Origin: Blastocladiella emersonii ATCC 22665
Taxonomy: Eukaryota; Blastocladiomycota; Blastocladiomycetes; Blastocladiales; Blastocladiaceae
NCBI GenBank assembly: GCA_025594325.1
Contig: JANHCV010000015.1
Coordinates: 930,001-994,000, forward strand
Length of the DNA: 64,000 nucleotides
Direction of reading: 5' to 3'
Shown piece by piece: positions 53,379 to 63,570 of the stretch. Position numbers and translations under genes: made by a program. Positions within the stretch are counted from its first letter, which is position 1. Every line of letters starts with the position of its first letter. The notes under the pieces are model-generated. The model had not been told where the DNA came from. It ran no database searches and saw only the letters and a list, made by a program, of their open reading frames with translations.

Positions 53379-56300
53379 GAAGGTGGAGAGTCGGATCCAG
53401 GCGAGCGGCGCGAGGGCCTCTTCAACAGTGACTTGCGCGCGGCGCTCAACTCGATTCTGGGCCGCAAGCGCGTCAACGCCACCATCGATTACTATCAAGG
53501 TACGAACGACGAACCGACCGTCTGGGACCCCGTCGAGGTGAAGCGGCGGTTGGCCGCGGAGGTGGCGGGGTGGTTCGACCGGGTTGACCTCCCGCCGCTT
53601 CCAGCGGAGTGGGCTGCTGCGTTTGCCCCGCTCGACCACGTTGACCCGGCCATATGGAGCTCGCTCATGGACCCTATTTCGGCGGGTGAGCTCGACGCCG
53701 CACTGAAGGCGGTCCATCCTGACAAGGCGCCCGGCCCGTCTGGCATCACGTATCGTTTCCTGCGCGAGTCGGGCCCGCGCGCGCGTGCCGACCTGCTGAG
53801 GCTCTTCAACGACATTCTCCGCACGGGCGTCGCTCCCGCTCAGTGGCGCGAGGGCTCCATCTACCTGATCCCGAAGACCGACGCAGGGTACACGGGCACC
53901 GCTGCGGCGATGCGGCCCATCACGCTCATGGAGACCGCGTCGAAGCGGTTTATGAAGATCCTCGTGTCGCGCATGATGCACGTCCTCGTTGAGCATGACG
54001 TGCTGCGCGGCGCAAAGTACTCTGTTCTGCCCGGGACAGATACGGCCGTCCCGATCCAGCTCCTCTCGTCCGCCATTGACCACGCCCGGGACTCGGACAA
54101 GGCCATGTACGTGTACTTTGAGGACAAGAGCAAGGCGTTCGACACGGTCCCGCACTCGATCCTGCGGCTGGCCCTGCGCCGCATCCGCCTGCCTGAGCCG
54201 TTCATTGAGTTGTACTGCACGCAATTCCGTGAGGGTCGCACATCGCGTGTGATCACCGCGTATGGGCTCACCGAACCGATCCCGTGTCTCCGCGTCGTGC
54301 CCCAGGGCGCCGTTGAGTCCCCGCTAATGTGGTCCTGTCTCTACGATCCCCTCCTTTGTAACGATATTTCGAAAGGCGCAGATGACGCTTTCCCTCTCCT
54401 CCCGTATGCAGGTCGCGGTTCCTTCAAGTCCGCGCACGCTCGGCCTGGTTACACCCCGCCGAGACGACTCTTCCCTGGCACCAAGCACCGCCCACCCGTC
54501 AAGCTCAAGAACCTGTCGTTCGTGGACGATGCGGCCTTCTTCGCGTGCACGCCAGGCGGCCTCCGCCGCACCGTGGCACGCGTCGACTCGTTCAACGCGG
54601 CCTGCGGCATTCGCTCCAATGCCGCCAAGGGCGCCGTGCTGTCAATCAACTCTAAACGAGAGCCGCTGATCAAGTCCAACGACGTCGAGGTGCCAAGGAT
54701 TTCGAGCGATGGAGCGTTTCGCTACCTGGGCGTCTTCCTCAACGCGACGGGCACGGGTGGCCCGGCCGTAGAGGCGATGGAGGAGACGTTCGGGCGCGCG
54801 ATGCTCTCGCTGCGAAACAAGAAGATCACGGCCAAGATGGCCGTGTACGTCATCAACGCGGTCGTCTGGCCTGCCATGGTGTACCGCTCTCGCAACTTTG
54901 TGCCCAAGCTCCGCCGCTTGCAGAAGTGGGACGCGTCCGCGCGTGCTCTCATTCGCAAGAAGCTGCATGTCGCGAGCGCCTTCCACGCGTCAGCGCTCCA
55001 CCATCTCGCGATCCTCGCGCTTGCGTCCATCGAGGAGCAGGTCACCCGGTACCACATGAAGGCGGTCATCTCTTCTCTCGACCACTGCGATCTCATGATC
55101 CGCACGGCAGTCCGCTGCTCGCTCTCAGCTTTGCAGACCTATCTCACGGTCCCTTACTCGCCGCTTGCCGTCCCAACCAGCGAGCCGACTGCGGAGATTC
55201 CATGCTACTTTGGCGGCTTGCTCGAACTCATGCGCGTCCGGCGCCTCTCGATTGCCGATCTTAGCGGCGAGTATACGATCGGCAACCCCGCCACGGACTT
55301 GCCAATACGCCAGCTGGTGCCCTGGGGGCAGATCCCTCCCACTGTCCGCCGCGCCATGCGGGGCTACTTCATCTCGAACGTCTCGCAGCTTACTCAGCAT
55401 GGCAAGATTGCAGATGGCACCAACCCACAGTGCGCTGAGGAGTTGCTTTCGGGCCGCTTCAACCCAGCGACCAGGTGTTTCGTGCAAGTCCCTGAGCGAG
55501 CCCAGTTCATCGAGCTGGCGAGCCGCTTGCTCCAGGCCTATCTTGCCGACCCTCATGCCCACCGACAGTGGGGCCCGTGCGCAGCCTTTTGCACCCGCGA
55601 GCCCTACCCACTCAGTGTTGACGACCAAGTTGCTCCACCCATCAACATCCGCGAGGCCTTCACCGCAGGCCTTCGCGTGACACAAGTCCCGGCTCAGGCG
55701 GGCCCGCTCGACCTCGATCCTGCACTGGTGCCTGTCTACACGGACGGCTCCATGGTGCCAGCTGCGGACGGGGTCGGGTCGTCCCGCCTTGGAGCGGGCG
55801 TGTGGTTCCCGACGCTTGGTGTCCGTCTGTCAGCGCGCGTCTCGCCTGGCGTAGCTTCTTCTACGCGAGCCGAGGCGTGGGCGATCGCGCTTGCGGTCGC
55901 CGCGGCACCACAGCGCTCGCGGATCCACATCTACTCTGACTCCCAGGCTGCCATTGCATCGGCCATCCGCGTTCTATCGTTCCTTTCCTCCTCCTCGTCT
56001 GATTCTGGCTTTCCTTGTTCCCTCAGTTCTACCGACGCATGGTCGTTTGCAGTGGCAGCCGCGCGTGCCCGCCGCGTGACCTTCACAATCTCCTGGGTCC
56101 GCGGGCACGCCGGCGTTGAGGGGAACGAGATCGCTGACGGGCTCGCCGCTGACGGGGTCAATCTGGCCCAAGAGCTCGTCCTCGCTCCCCCCTTCGCCAA
56201 ACAGATCCGGTTAGATGTTCAGCATGCGCTGTATTTTGATGACGTCCCCGTTCCCACATCCTTCCCTGCATTCCTCAAGATCCTGTCCACTGCACGCTGC

Positions 56301-56654
56301 GATGCGACCCTGCGCTCCAAGTCCGCCCTCCTCTCCTCCCTCCACACCTCCCCTGACCCCGATGAGCACCCTGACATGCTTGCGACCTCACTGGCCATTT
56401 GCTCCGGCTCCCGCCCGCTCGATAAGCGCACCTCCAGCGCTGCGAACCGCGACATCGTCTATCGCGTTCGCCACCTCCTTGGGATCACACCCACTCGCTC
56501 ACTGCTGCACGCCCGCCATCCTACTCTAGTCACTTCACGTACTGCTATTGGCCTTCCGGCGTGCCCTCGCTCTCCCGCTGGCCAGCCCAGCCTGTCGCCC
56601 TGCTCGGTCTCGATTATTGTTCATTCGCTCCCTCTCTCGCTACTGCTCGTTTGA
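53379..56654 (+). CDS. LINE ORF2 fragment: reverse transcriptase + RNase H
   Basis: Open from 53379 (preceded by an in-frame stop), about 1,091 codons, without its own clear start. RT motifs are PDKAPGPSGITYRFLR (finger), MRPITLMETASKRF, VYFEDKSKAFDTVP (motif A, both Asp kept), PQGAVESPLMW (motif B) and LSFVDDAAFF at 54513-54542 (motif C, FVDD for the usual YADD). The RNase H has YTDGSM, STRAEAWAIALA, IYSDSQAAIAS and WVRGHAGVEGNEIADGLA, so D-E-D-D residues remain. From 56538 the frame reads into the nested element and stops at 56654. The catalytic part therefore looks intact while both ends are lost. Confidence 0.88.
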   Translation, partial: EGGESDPGERREGLFNSDLRAALNSILGRKRVNATIDYYQGTNDEPTVWDPVEVKRRLAAEVAGWFDRVDLPPLPAEWAAAFAPLDHVDPAIWSSLMDPISAGELDAALKAVHPDKAPGPSGITYRFLRESGPRARADLLRLFNDILRTGVAPAQWREGSIYLIPKTDAGYTGTAAAMRPITLMETASKRFMKILVSRMMHVLVEHDVLRGAKYSVLPGTDTAVPIQLLSSAIDHARDSDKAMYVYFEDKSKAFDTVPHSILRLALRRIRLPEPFIELYCTQFREGRTSRVITAYGLTEPIPCLRVVPQGAVESPLMWSCLYDPLLCNDISKGADDAFPLLPYAGRGSFKSAHARPGYTPPRRLFPGTKHRPPVKLKNLSFVDDAAFFACTPGGLRRTVARVDSFNAACGIRSNAAKGAVLSINSKREPLIKSNDVEVPRISSDGAFRYLGVFLNATGTGGPAVEAMEETFGRAMLSLRNKKITAKMAVYVINAVVWPAMVYRSRNFVPKLRRLQKWDASARALIRKKLHVASAFHASALHHLAILALASIEEQVTRYHMKAVISSLDHCDLMIRTAVRCSLSALQTYLTVPYSPLAVPTSEPTAEIPCYFGGLLELMRVRRLSIADLSGEYTIGNPATDLPIRQLVPWGQIPPTVRRAMRGYFISNVSQLTQHGKIADGTNPQCAEELLSGRFNPATRCFVQVPERAQFIELASRLLQAYLADPHAHRQWGPCAAFCTREPYPLSVDDQVAPPINIREAFTAGLRVTQVPAQAGPLDLDPALVPVYTDGSMVPAADGVGSSRLGAGVWFPTLGVRLSARVSPGVASSTRAEAWAIALAVAAAPQRSRIHIYSDSQAAIASAIRVLSFLSSSSSDSGFPCSLSSTDAWSFAVAAARARRVTFTISWVRGHAGVEGNEIADGLAADGVNLAQELVLAPPFAKQIRLDVQHALYFDDVPVPTSFPAFLKILSTARCDATLRSKSALLSSLHTSPDPDEHPDMLATSLAICSGSRPLDKRTSSAANRDIVYRVRHLLGITPTRSLLHARHPTLVTSRTAIGLPACPRSPAGQPSLSPCSVSIIVHSLPLSLLLV
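56521..56537 (+). repeat. Target-site duplication, left copy
   Basis: A 17-bp direct repeat TACTCTAGTCACTTCAC, identical to 56858-56874. Confidence 0.9.
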
Positions 56655-56857
56655 CGCTACTGGTCTGATTTGCTCCGTCCGTTTGTCCTATCTTCCCTCC
56701 TTCCCTCACTTCTTCCCCTTTGCTCCTCGACGTGCGTGGTCCAGGCCTTGCTGAATTGCAGCTCTGCCAGAAAAGGCCGGCGCCTGTCGTACAGTGGATA
56801 CTCTGCTTGCAGGTTACAACCGCTGTTAAGAAATAAATCAAAGGTTCCAAAAAAAAA
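56538..56857 (+). mobile_element. Short poly(A)-tailed retroelement nested in the LINE
   Basis: 320 bp bounded by 17-bp duplications and ending in nine A. It is related along its length to 57640-57959, the 3' end of the host LINE. Shared blocks include TGCTCGGTCTC, TTGCTCCTCGACGTG or ATGCTCCTCGACGTG, and the end CAACCGCTGTTAAG-AATAAAT, then GGTTCC plus A-run. It is either a very 5'-truncated copy of the same LINE family or a SINE-like parasite of it. No coding capacity. Confidence 0.85.
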
Positions 56858-56874
56858 TACTCTAGTCACTTCAC
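56858..56874 (+). repeat. Target-site duplication, right copy
   Basis: The 17-bp repeat matching 56521-56537. Together they date the nested element as younger than the LINE. Confidence 0.9.
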
Positions 56875-57384
56875 CGGTGTGTCCTAGGTGCCAAGTAGCC
56901 ATTGACGACGGAAGCCACTGGATGATCTGCACCCGTAACGCCGCGGCCGTGTCCGCAGCGCTGGCCTCTGCCCAAAAGCCCATTGAGCGCTATGCTCTCG
57001 CTCCAACTCGACCGCGACCTCGCTCGACCCGTCCTCGCGGCCATCACGTCCGTCGCCTCCCGATCCCTCTGGCGCGGCGCCTGGCTCTCTCACTCTGCTG
57101 GCTGCGCCGAGGCCGACCCACTCGATTTTTCTGAAGCTCCGCCGCGCGAGCCGCGTGAGCGGGCCCGCCGCCCATTTGGCCAGCCCATTGTCACATTCAA
57201 GTTCATCAACCGCCACCACTACTGCTCTCGCTGTCTGAGCTTGCTCCATTCCCAGGTCCCCAACCCGTCTGGGCGTGAAGAAGACCCGCCAGTGTGCCCG
57301 CCGTCCACCGCGGCCCAGGTGGCTCTTGTTGCAGATCCCTCCGTCCGACTTTGGCTGCTCGGTTCCCCAAGGCACATCCAGTGA
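56875..57384 (+). pseudogene. LINE ORF2 C-terminal fragment with zinc knuckle
   Basis: Directly after the duplication the LINE frame resumes with VCPRCQ...HWMIC, a C-x2-C-x8-H-x3-C knuckle of the kind that ends many LINE ORF2 proteins. Codon character then seems to move to another frame near 56985 (SLQLDRDLARPVLAAITSVA, SLWRGAWLSHSAG), ending at 57384. This suggests an added frameshift. It is cut off from the RT part by the nested element. Confidence 0.6.
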
Positions 57385-57599
57385 TGTGACTAGACCAAGG
57401 ATCGGCGCAGTCGACGCAAGTCCAGTAGCACCAGGTGTTTGCGCGCGGTACTGACCCATCCACTTTCTCTCGTTCTGACGACGATGAAACGCATGATCCG
57501 CCACTGAATGGCGCTGACGCACAAGAGAAAAAGAAGCAGAAAAACAAAAAGAAAAGAAACGCAAAAAGAAGAACGTCCGCACAAAAAGATGGAAAAACA

Positions 57600-57959
57600 T
57601 CTGACGAACCTCACAGGCCATGCCCAATACCACAGCACTGCCACGGGTCCATTGGCATATCCTCGCGCTCTAGCTGGTCACGCCAGCGTGTCTCTCTGCT
57701 CGGTCTCTCTTTACTGCTCTTCGTTCGCTCTCTTAGCTCGCTGCTCGAGCTCGCTCTCTCTTCGCCTCGTTCGCCGATCTCTCTCGTACTCCCCTCTCCT
57801 CCCACAATTCTTCCCCCTATGCTCCTCGACGTGCACGGTCCGGGCTTGTCGTGCTGTGGCTTGCCCACAAAAATGCTGCTGCCCGTTGCGCAGTGGATAT
57901 TCTGCTTGCAGTTCACAACCGCTGTTAAGGAATAAATGCATTGGTTCCAAAAAAAAAAA
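57600..57959 (+). other. LINE 3' end, homologous to the nested element
   Basis: Non-coding, pyrimidine-rich, ending GGAATAAATGCATTGGTTCC then 11 A. Its similarity to 56538-56857 marks the 3' end used by the LINE machinery. Confidence 0.65.
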
Positions 57960-59090
57960 GACAATTAACTGCGTGGATTGTTTACTATATTTCCATGGTC
58001 AGTTTTATTGTTGCTTTGAATTTACGATTTATGGGTCCTGAACAAGCTGGACATGTGAATAGTCAAAGACTTGACTATGGTTTTGTTTGAGTGCCATGAC
58101 AATTACCTACGTGGCTTGTATACTCTATTTCCATGGTCAGATATTTGTTGGTTCGATATTACGATTTATGGGTCCTCAACCAGCTTGACATGCGGGAAAG
58201 CAAAGATTAGAATATGGTTTTGATTAAGTACCATGACAATCATCTGCGTGGCTGGTTTACTATATTTCCATGGTCAGATATTTTGTTGGTTCGATACTGT
58301 GATGTATGGGTCCCTGGCCAGCTGGACACACGGTAAAGCAAAGACTTGAAGATGGTTTTGTTTGAGTACCATAACAATCATGTACGAGGTTGGTTTACTA
58401 TCTTTCTGTTGTCAAATATTTAGTTGCCGTGATACTGTGATTTATGGGTCCCTGGCTAGCAGGACAAGCGGGTAGTCAAAGATTTGAATATGGTTTTGTT
58501 CGACTACCATGACAATTGTCTCCGTGGCTGGTTTGGTACGTCCCTATCATTGGTAAATTCATTGCGTGCATATTGTGATTCGTGGAGGGTCAATGTTGCT
58601 GCTACCTTGCCCGCATGCGCGCTGCGTCCGCCGACCCACCTAGGCCAGACAGGAAGGAAAGGGGACCCCAAGAGCCCCACGACACCACTGTAGCTCCACT
58701 ACCACCACAGCACCCACCAACACCACCTACAAACAAACACGACCCGCCAAGGCGCACGCAGCGACACCCGCAGCCATGCATGCCATGGCGTTGGTGGATG
58801 GTGGCCAACCAATCCTCATCACACACGACACGTATGAAGGTCTGCCTGCATCCACCCATCCATTCATTCAACACACGCTCCCTCACGCACCCTTTCACTT
58901 GTGTTGCTTGACAGCCAGCTAGCCAGGTCCGGCTGCTGCTACCTATCCATTCTGCCTGCCTCCCACGCCCGCCGCGTCCTGAGCCAGGCAGGGCTGTGCT
59001 GCGATACACGGCCGCGGCCAGTCCACGGTAATGGTACCCATGCAGTACGTTCCATGGCCGCCCGGCCACCCTAGCTTGGTGCTTGTGTGT

Positions 59091-59166
59091 CACCTTGGTC
59101 ACCTTGGTCACCTTGGTCACCTTGGTCACCTTGGTCACTTGGTCACTTGGTCTCTTGGTCTCTTGG
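59091..59166. repeat. GGTCACCTT simple repeat
   Basis: Tandem 9-bp CACCTTGGT units change to CACTTGGT and CTCTTGGT at the end. Repeated in unit 2 at 61881-61956. Confidence 0.9.
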
Positions 59167-60068
59167 CGCTTGTGATGGAGGTCTATCTAACCCAGGCACG
59201 CACGGACACAGGCCCGCACGCCCACACGCACTCCCGCCAGGAGCATGTGGTGTGTGGGTCATCATCCACCATTCAGTTTGTAGTCCCTAGCACCCCTTGG
59301 CCCCAGCACTGTCTCCTTCCTGCAGGAGGAGCCCTGCCGCCTCAGCCCTCCGCAGCCAGCCCTCTGCAGCCCAGTGAAGCAGTACGGCTGCTACGCTGTT
59401 TGCAAGGTACGGTGGCCAGGGCGACGCAGGTGCTGTGGTGTTGCTTGCCACTTGGCTGGCGACAGGGGCTGGCGCACCCATTGCAAGGCGTTCTGACGGA
59501 CCCCGCGGCCATGAAAGCATGGGGGCAGCACTGGACACGAGTCTATCAATCAACGGCACTGGGAGGGCAGGCAGGCGCACCCGTTGGAGCGAGCCGACCT
59601 GGATGATAAATCATTGTTGAGTTGAGGACGCCTTGCATGCCTGCCGTTCATGCGAGCGTGTGTGACACCAGGGTGGCCGTTTGCGCCGTGTGCGCACGGC
59701 GTGGAGCGCCAGGCGCTGTGCGCTGTGCGCGCTGCACGGTGCGTGGTGTACATCCGTCAGCGGGTGAGTGGTTTCACGCGCATAGACAGAGGAGCTGCTC
59801 GGAACCCTCGTTGGCCCATCATCATGCAGGGCTTGGAGTGGACAGCAGAGCTGGCAGCCTGGAGGAGACCAGTCGTATATTGACAAACCGAACCCCTCTC
59901 AGACTACATACGAGATAGATAATATCTACTGGGTGGGCGCTGTCAGTCAGGCTGTCAGTGTGGCAGGCTGCCAGGCTGCCAGGCTGCCAGGGCTCATCAT
60001 TCATTCCTTTGTTGGCTGGGACGGCAACCAGAGAGCGCGGGCCCACAAAGACTTGCGAGGCGGTGTGG

Positions 60069-60152
60069 GTGTTCGGATAGCAGGTAGGCAAGTTGGCAGG
60101 TTGCCAGGTTGGCAGGTTGGCAGGTTGGCAGGTTGGCAGGCTGGCAGGTTGG
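60069..60152. repeat. GGCAGGTT simple repeat
   Basis: Tandem GGCAGGTT units with GCAGGCTG and GCCAGGTT variants. Repeated in unit 2 at about 62859-62942. Confidence 0.88.
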
Positions 60153-60780
60153 CCGTTTACTTAGTTGATTGGACCGTGTACTTTGACGACGGGCTCCATA
60201 CTTAGGGGATCGAAGAGTTGGCTAGTGGAGTGTGCACAAAGCGGTAGATTTGAATATCTGGCGCTTTGGTTCCTTGCCCACCTGGACGTGAGGGTATACG
60301 AAGATTTGATTGAGTATAGTTATGTTTGAGTACCATGACAATTATCAGCGTGGCGGGATTGATACATCCCGCTTGTCGGAAATTTTGTTGGTTCAATACT
60401 GTGATTTATCGGCCCTTGCCCACCTGGACATGGGGCACTCGAAGATTTGAGTATGGTTTCGTTTGAGTGCCATGACAATTATCTGCGTGGCTGGTTTACG
60501 ACATTTCTTTGGTCAGATATTGTGTTGCTGTGATACTGTGATTTATGGGTCCCTGGCTAGCTGGACAAGCGGGAAGTGAAAGATTTGAATATGGTTTTGT
60601 TTGAGTATCAAGACCATTACCTGCGTGGTCGGTTATGTAGACTCCTATGGTCAGATATTTTGTTGGTTTGATACTGTGATTTATGGGTCTCCAACCTGCT
60701 GGACATCTGGGAAGTCATAGATTTGAGTATGGTTTTGTTTGAGTACCATGACAATTATCTCCGCAGCTTGTTTACTATGT

Positions 60781-63570
60781 TTCCATGGTCAGTTTTATTG
60801 TTGCTTTGAATTTACGATTTATGGGTCCTGAACAAGCTGGACATGTGAATAGTCAAAGACTTGACTATGGTTTTGTTTGAGTGCCATGACAATTACCTAC
60901 GTGGCTTGTATACTCTATTTCCATGGTCAGATATTTGTTGGTTCGATATTACGATTTATGGGTCCTCAACCAGCTTGACATGCGGGAAAGCAAAGATTAG
61001 AATATGGTTTTGATTAAGTACCATGACAATCATCTGCGTGGCTGGTTTACTATATTTCCATGGTCAGATATTTTGTTGGTTCGATACTGTGATGTATGGG
61101 TCCCTGGCCAGCTGGACACACGGTAAAGCAAAGACTTGAAGATGGTTTTGTTTGAGTACCATAACAATCATGTACGAGGTTGGTTTACTATCTTTCTGTT
61201 GTCAAATATTTAGTTGCCGTGATACTGTGATTTATGGGTCCCTGGCTAGCAGGACAAGCGGGTAGTCAAAGATTTGAATATGGTTTTGTTCGACTACCAT
61301 GACAATTGTCTCCGTGGCTGGTTTGGTACGTCCCTATCATTGGTAAATTCATTGCGTGCATATTGTGATTCGTGGAGGGTCAATGTTGCTGCTACCTTGC
61401 CCGCATGCGCGCTGCGTCCGCCGACCCACCTAGGCCAGACAGGAAGGAAAGGGGACCCCAAGAGCCCCACGACACCACTGTAGCTCCACTACCACCACAG
61501 CACCCACCAACACCACCTACAAACAAACACGACCCGCCAAGGCGCACGCAGCGACACCCGCAGCCATGCATGCCATGGCGTTGGTGGATGGTGGCCAACC
61601 AATCCTCATCACACACGACACGTATGAAGGTCTGCCTGCATCCACCCATCCATTCATTCAACACACGCTCCCTCACGCACCCTTTCACTTGTGTTGCTTG
61701 ACAGCCAGCTAGCCAGGTCCGGCTGCTGCTACCTATCCATTCTGCCTGCCTCCCACGCCCGCCGCGTCCTGAGCCAGGCAGGGCTGTGCTGCGATACACG
61801 GCCGCGGCCAGTCCACGGTAATGGTACCCATGCAGTACGTTCCATGGCCGCCCGGCCACCCTAGCTTGGTGCTTGTGTGTCACCTTGGTCACCTTGGTCA
61901 CCTTGGTCACCTTGGTCACCTTGGTCACTTGGTCGCTTGGTCTCTTGGTCTCTTGGCGCTTGTGATGGAGGTCTATCTAACCCAGGCACGCACGGACACA
62001 GGCCCGCACGCCCACACGCACTCCCGCCAGGAGCATGTGGTGTGTGGGTCATCATCCACCATTCAGTTTGTAGTCCCTAGCACCCCTTGGCCCCAGCACT
62101 GTCTCCTTCCTGCAGGAGGAGCCCTGCCGCCTCAGCCCTCCGCAGCCAGCCCTCTGCAGCCCAGTGAAGCAGTACGGCTGCTACGCTGTTTGCAAGGTAC
62201 GGTGGCCAGGGCGACGCAGGTGCTGTGGTGTTGCTTGCCACTTGGCTGGCGACAGGGGCTGGCGCACCCATTGCAAGGCGTTCTGACGGACCCCGCGGCC
62301 ATGAAAGCATGGGGGCAGCACTGGACACGAGTCTATCAATCAACGGCACTGGGAGGGCAGGCAGGCGCACCCGTTGGAGCGAGCCGACCTGGATGATAAA
62401 TCATTGTTGAGTTGAGGACGCCTTGCATGCCTGCCGTTCATGCGAGCGTGTGTGACACCAGGGTGGCCGTTTGCGCCGTGTGCGCACGGCGTGGAGCGCC
62501 AGGCGCTGTGCGCTGTGCGCGCTGCACGGTGCGTGGTGTACATCCGTCAGCGGGTGAGTGGTTTCACGCGCATAGACAGAGGAGCTGCTCGGAACCCTCG
62601 TTGGCCCATCATCATGCAGGGCTTGGAGTGGACAGCAGAGCTGGCAGCCTGGAGGAGACCAGTCGTATATTGACAAACCGAACCCCTCTCAGACTACATA
62701 CGAGATAGATAATATCTACTGGGTGGGCGCTGTCAGTCAGGCTGTCAGTGTGGCAGGCTGCCAGGCTGCCAGGCTGCCAGGGCTCATCATTCATTCCTTT
62801 GTTGGCTGGGACGGCAACCAGAGAGCGCGGGCCCACAAAGACTTGCGAGGCGGTGTGGGTGTTCGGATAGCAGGTAGGCAAGTTGGCAGGTTGCCAGGTT
62901 GGCAGGTTGGCAGGTTGGCAGGTTGGCAGGCTGGCAGGTTGGCCGTTTACTTAGTTGATTGGACCGTGTACTTTGACGACGGGCTCCATACTTAGGGGAT
63001 CGAAGAGTTGGCTAGTGGAGTGTGCACAAAGCGGTAGATTTGAATATCTGGCGCTTTGGTTCCTTGCCCACCTGGACGTGAGGGTATACGAAGATTTGAT
63101 TGAGTATAGTTATGTTTGAGTACCATGACAATTATCAGCGTGGCGGGATTGATACATCCCGCTTGTCGGAAATTTTGTTGGTTCAATACTGTGATTTATC
63201 GGCCCTTGCCCACCTGGACATGGGGCACTCGAAGATTTGAGTATGGTTTCGTTTGAGTGCCATGACAATTATCTGCGTGGCTGGTTTACGACATTTCTTT
63301 GGTCAGATATTGTGTTGCTGTGATACTGTGATTTATGGGTCCCTGGCTAGCTGGACAAGCGGGAAGTGAAAGATTTGAATATGGTTTTGTTTGAGTATCA
63401 AGACCATTACCTGCGTGGTCGGTTATGTAGACTCCTATGGTCAGATATTTTGTTGGTTTGATACTGTGATTTATGGGTCTCCAACCTGCTGGACATCTGG
63501 GAAGTCATAGATTTGAGTATGGTTTTGTTTGAGTACCATGACAATTATCTCCGCAGCTTGTTTACTATGT
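60781..63570. repeat. Higher-order repeat unit 2
   Basis: 2,790 bp, the same as unit 1 wherever I compared. The one difference noticed is A at 59145 versus G at 61935. Confidence 0.92.

Larger units (their letters stand above)
53360..57959 (+). mobile_element. LINE-type non-LTR retrotransposon, 5'-truncated
   Basis: A reverse-transcriptase/RNase H ORF, an A-rich 3' region (57530-57600) and a terminal run of 11 A (57949-57959) mark a plus-strand LINE. No endonuclease domain or ORF1 precedes the RT, so the copy is 5'-truncated; the exact 5' edge (about 53360-53380) is not certain. It sits 75-95 bp after the DUF1399 stop and ends on the first base pair of the satellite. No target-site duplication joins the two ends. 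A 320-bp element is nested at 56538-56857. Confidence 0.82.
58575..60235. other. GC-richer insert of the higher-order repeat
   Basis: About 1.65 kb, unrelated to the 138-bp monomer, starting inside the monomer at 58511 and ending inside a partial monomer. It contains simple repeats (59091-59166, 59950-59990, 60069-60152). ORFs inside are short, repeat-derived and without family support. The copy in unit 2 is at about 61365-63025. Confidence 0.7.
57991..60780. repeat. Higher-order repeat unit 1
   Basis: 2,790 bp. About eight full or partial 138-bp monomers flank a 1.65-kb GC-richer insert (about 58575-60235). The 31 bp before it (57960-57990) differ from the matching part of later units, so exact identity begins near 57991. 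Confidence 0.92.

Noticed and set aside
59091-59166. CRISPR-like regular repeat
   Set aside because: Units are 9 bp without spacers, so it is a simple tandem repeat in a eukaryotic satellite.
58602-62996. ORFs inside the satellite units (178, 191, 109, 98, 97 codons and their copies)
   Set aside because: They read through simple repeats (for example the VTKVTK run) or mixed sequence. They are identical only because the whole unit is duplicated, and none has family support.
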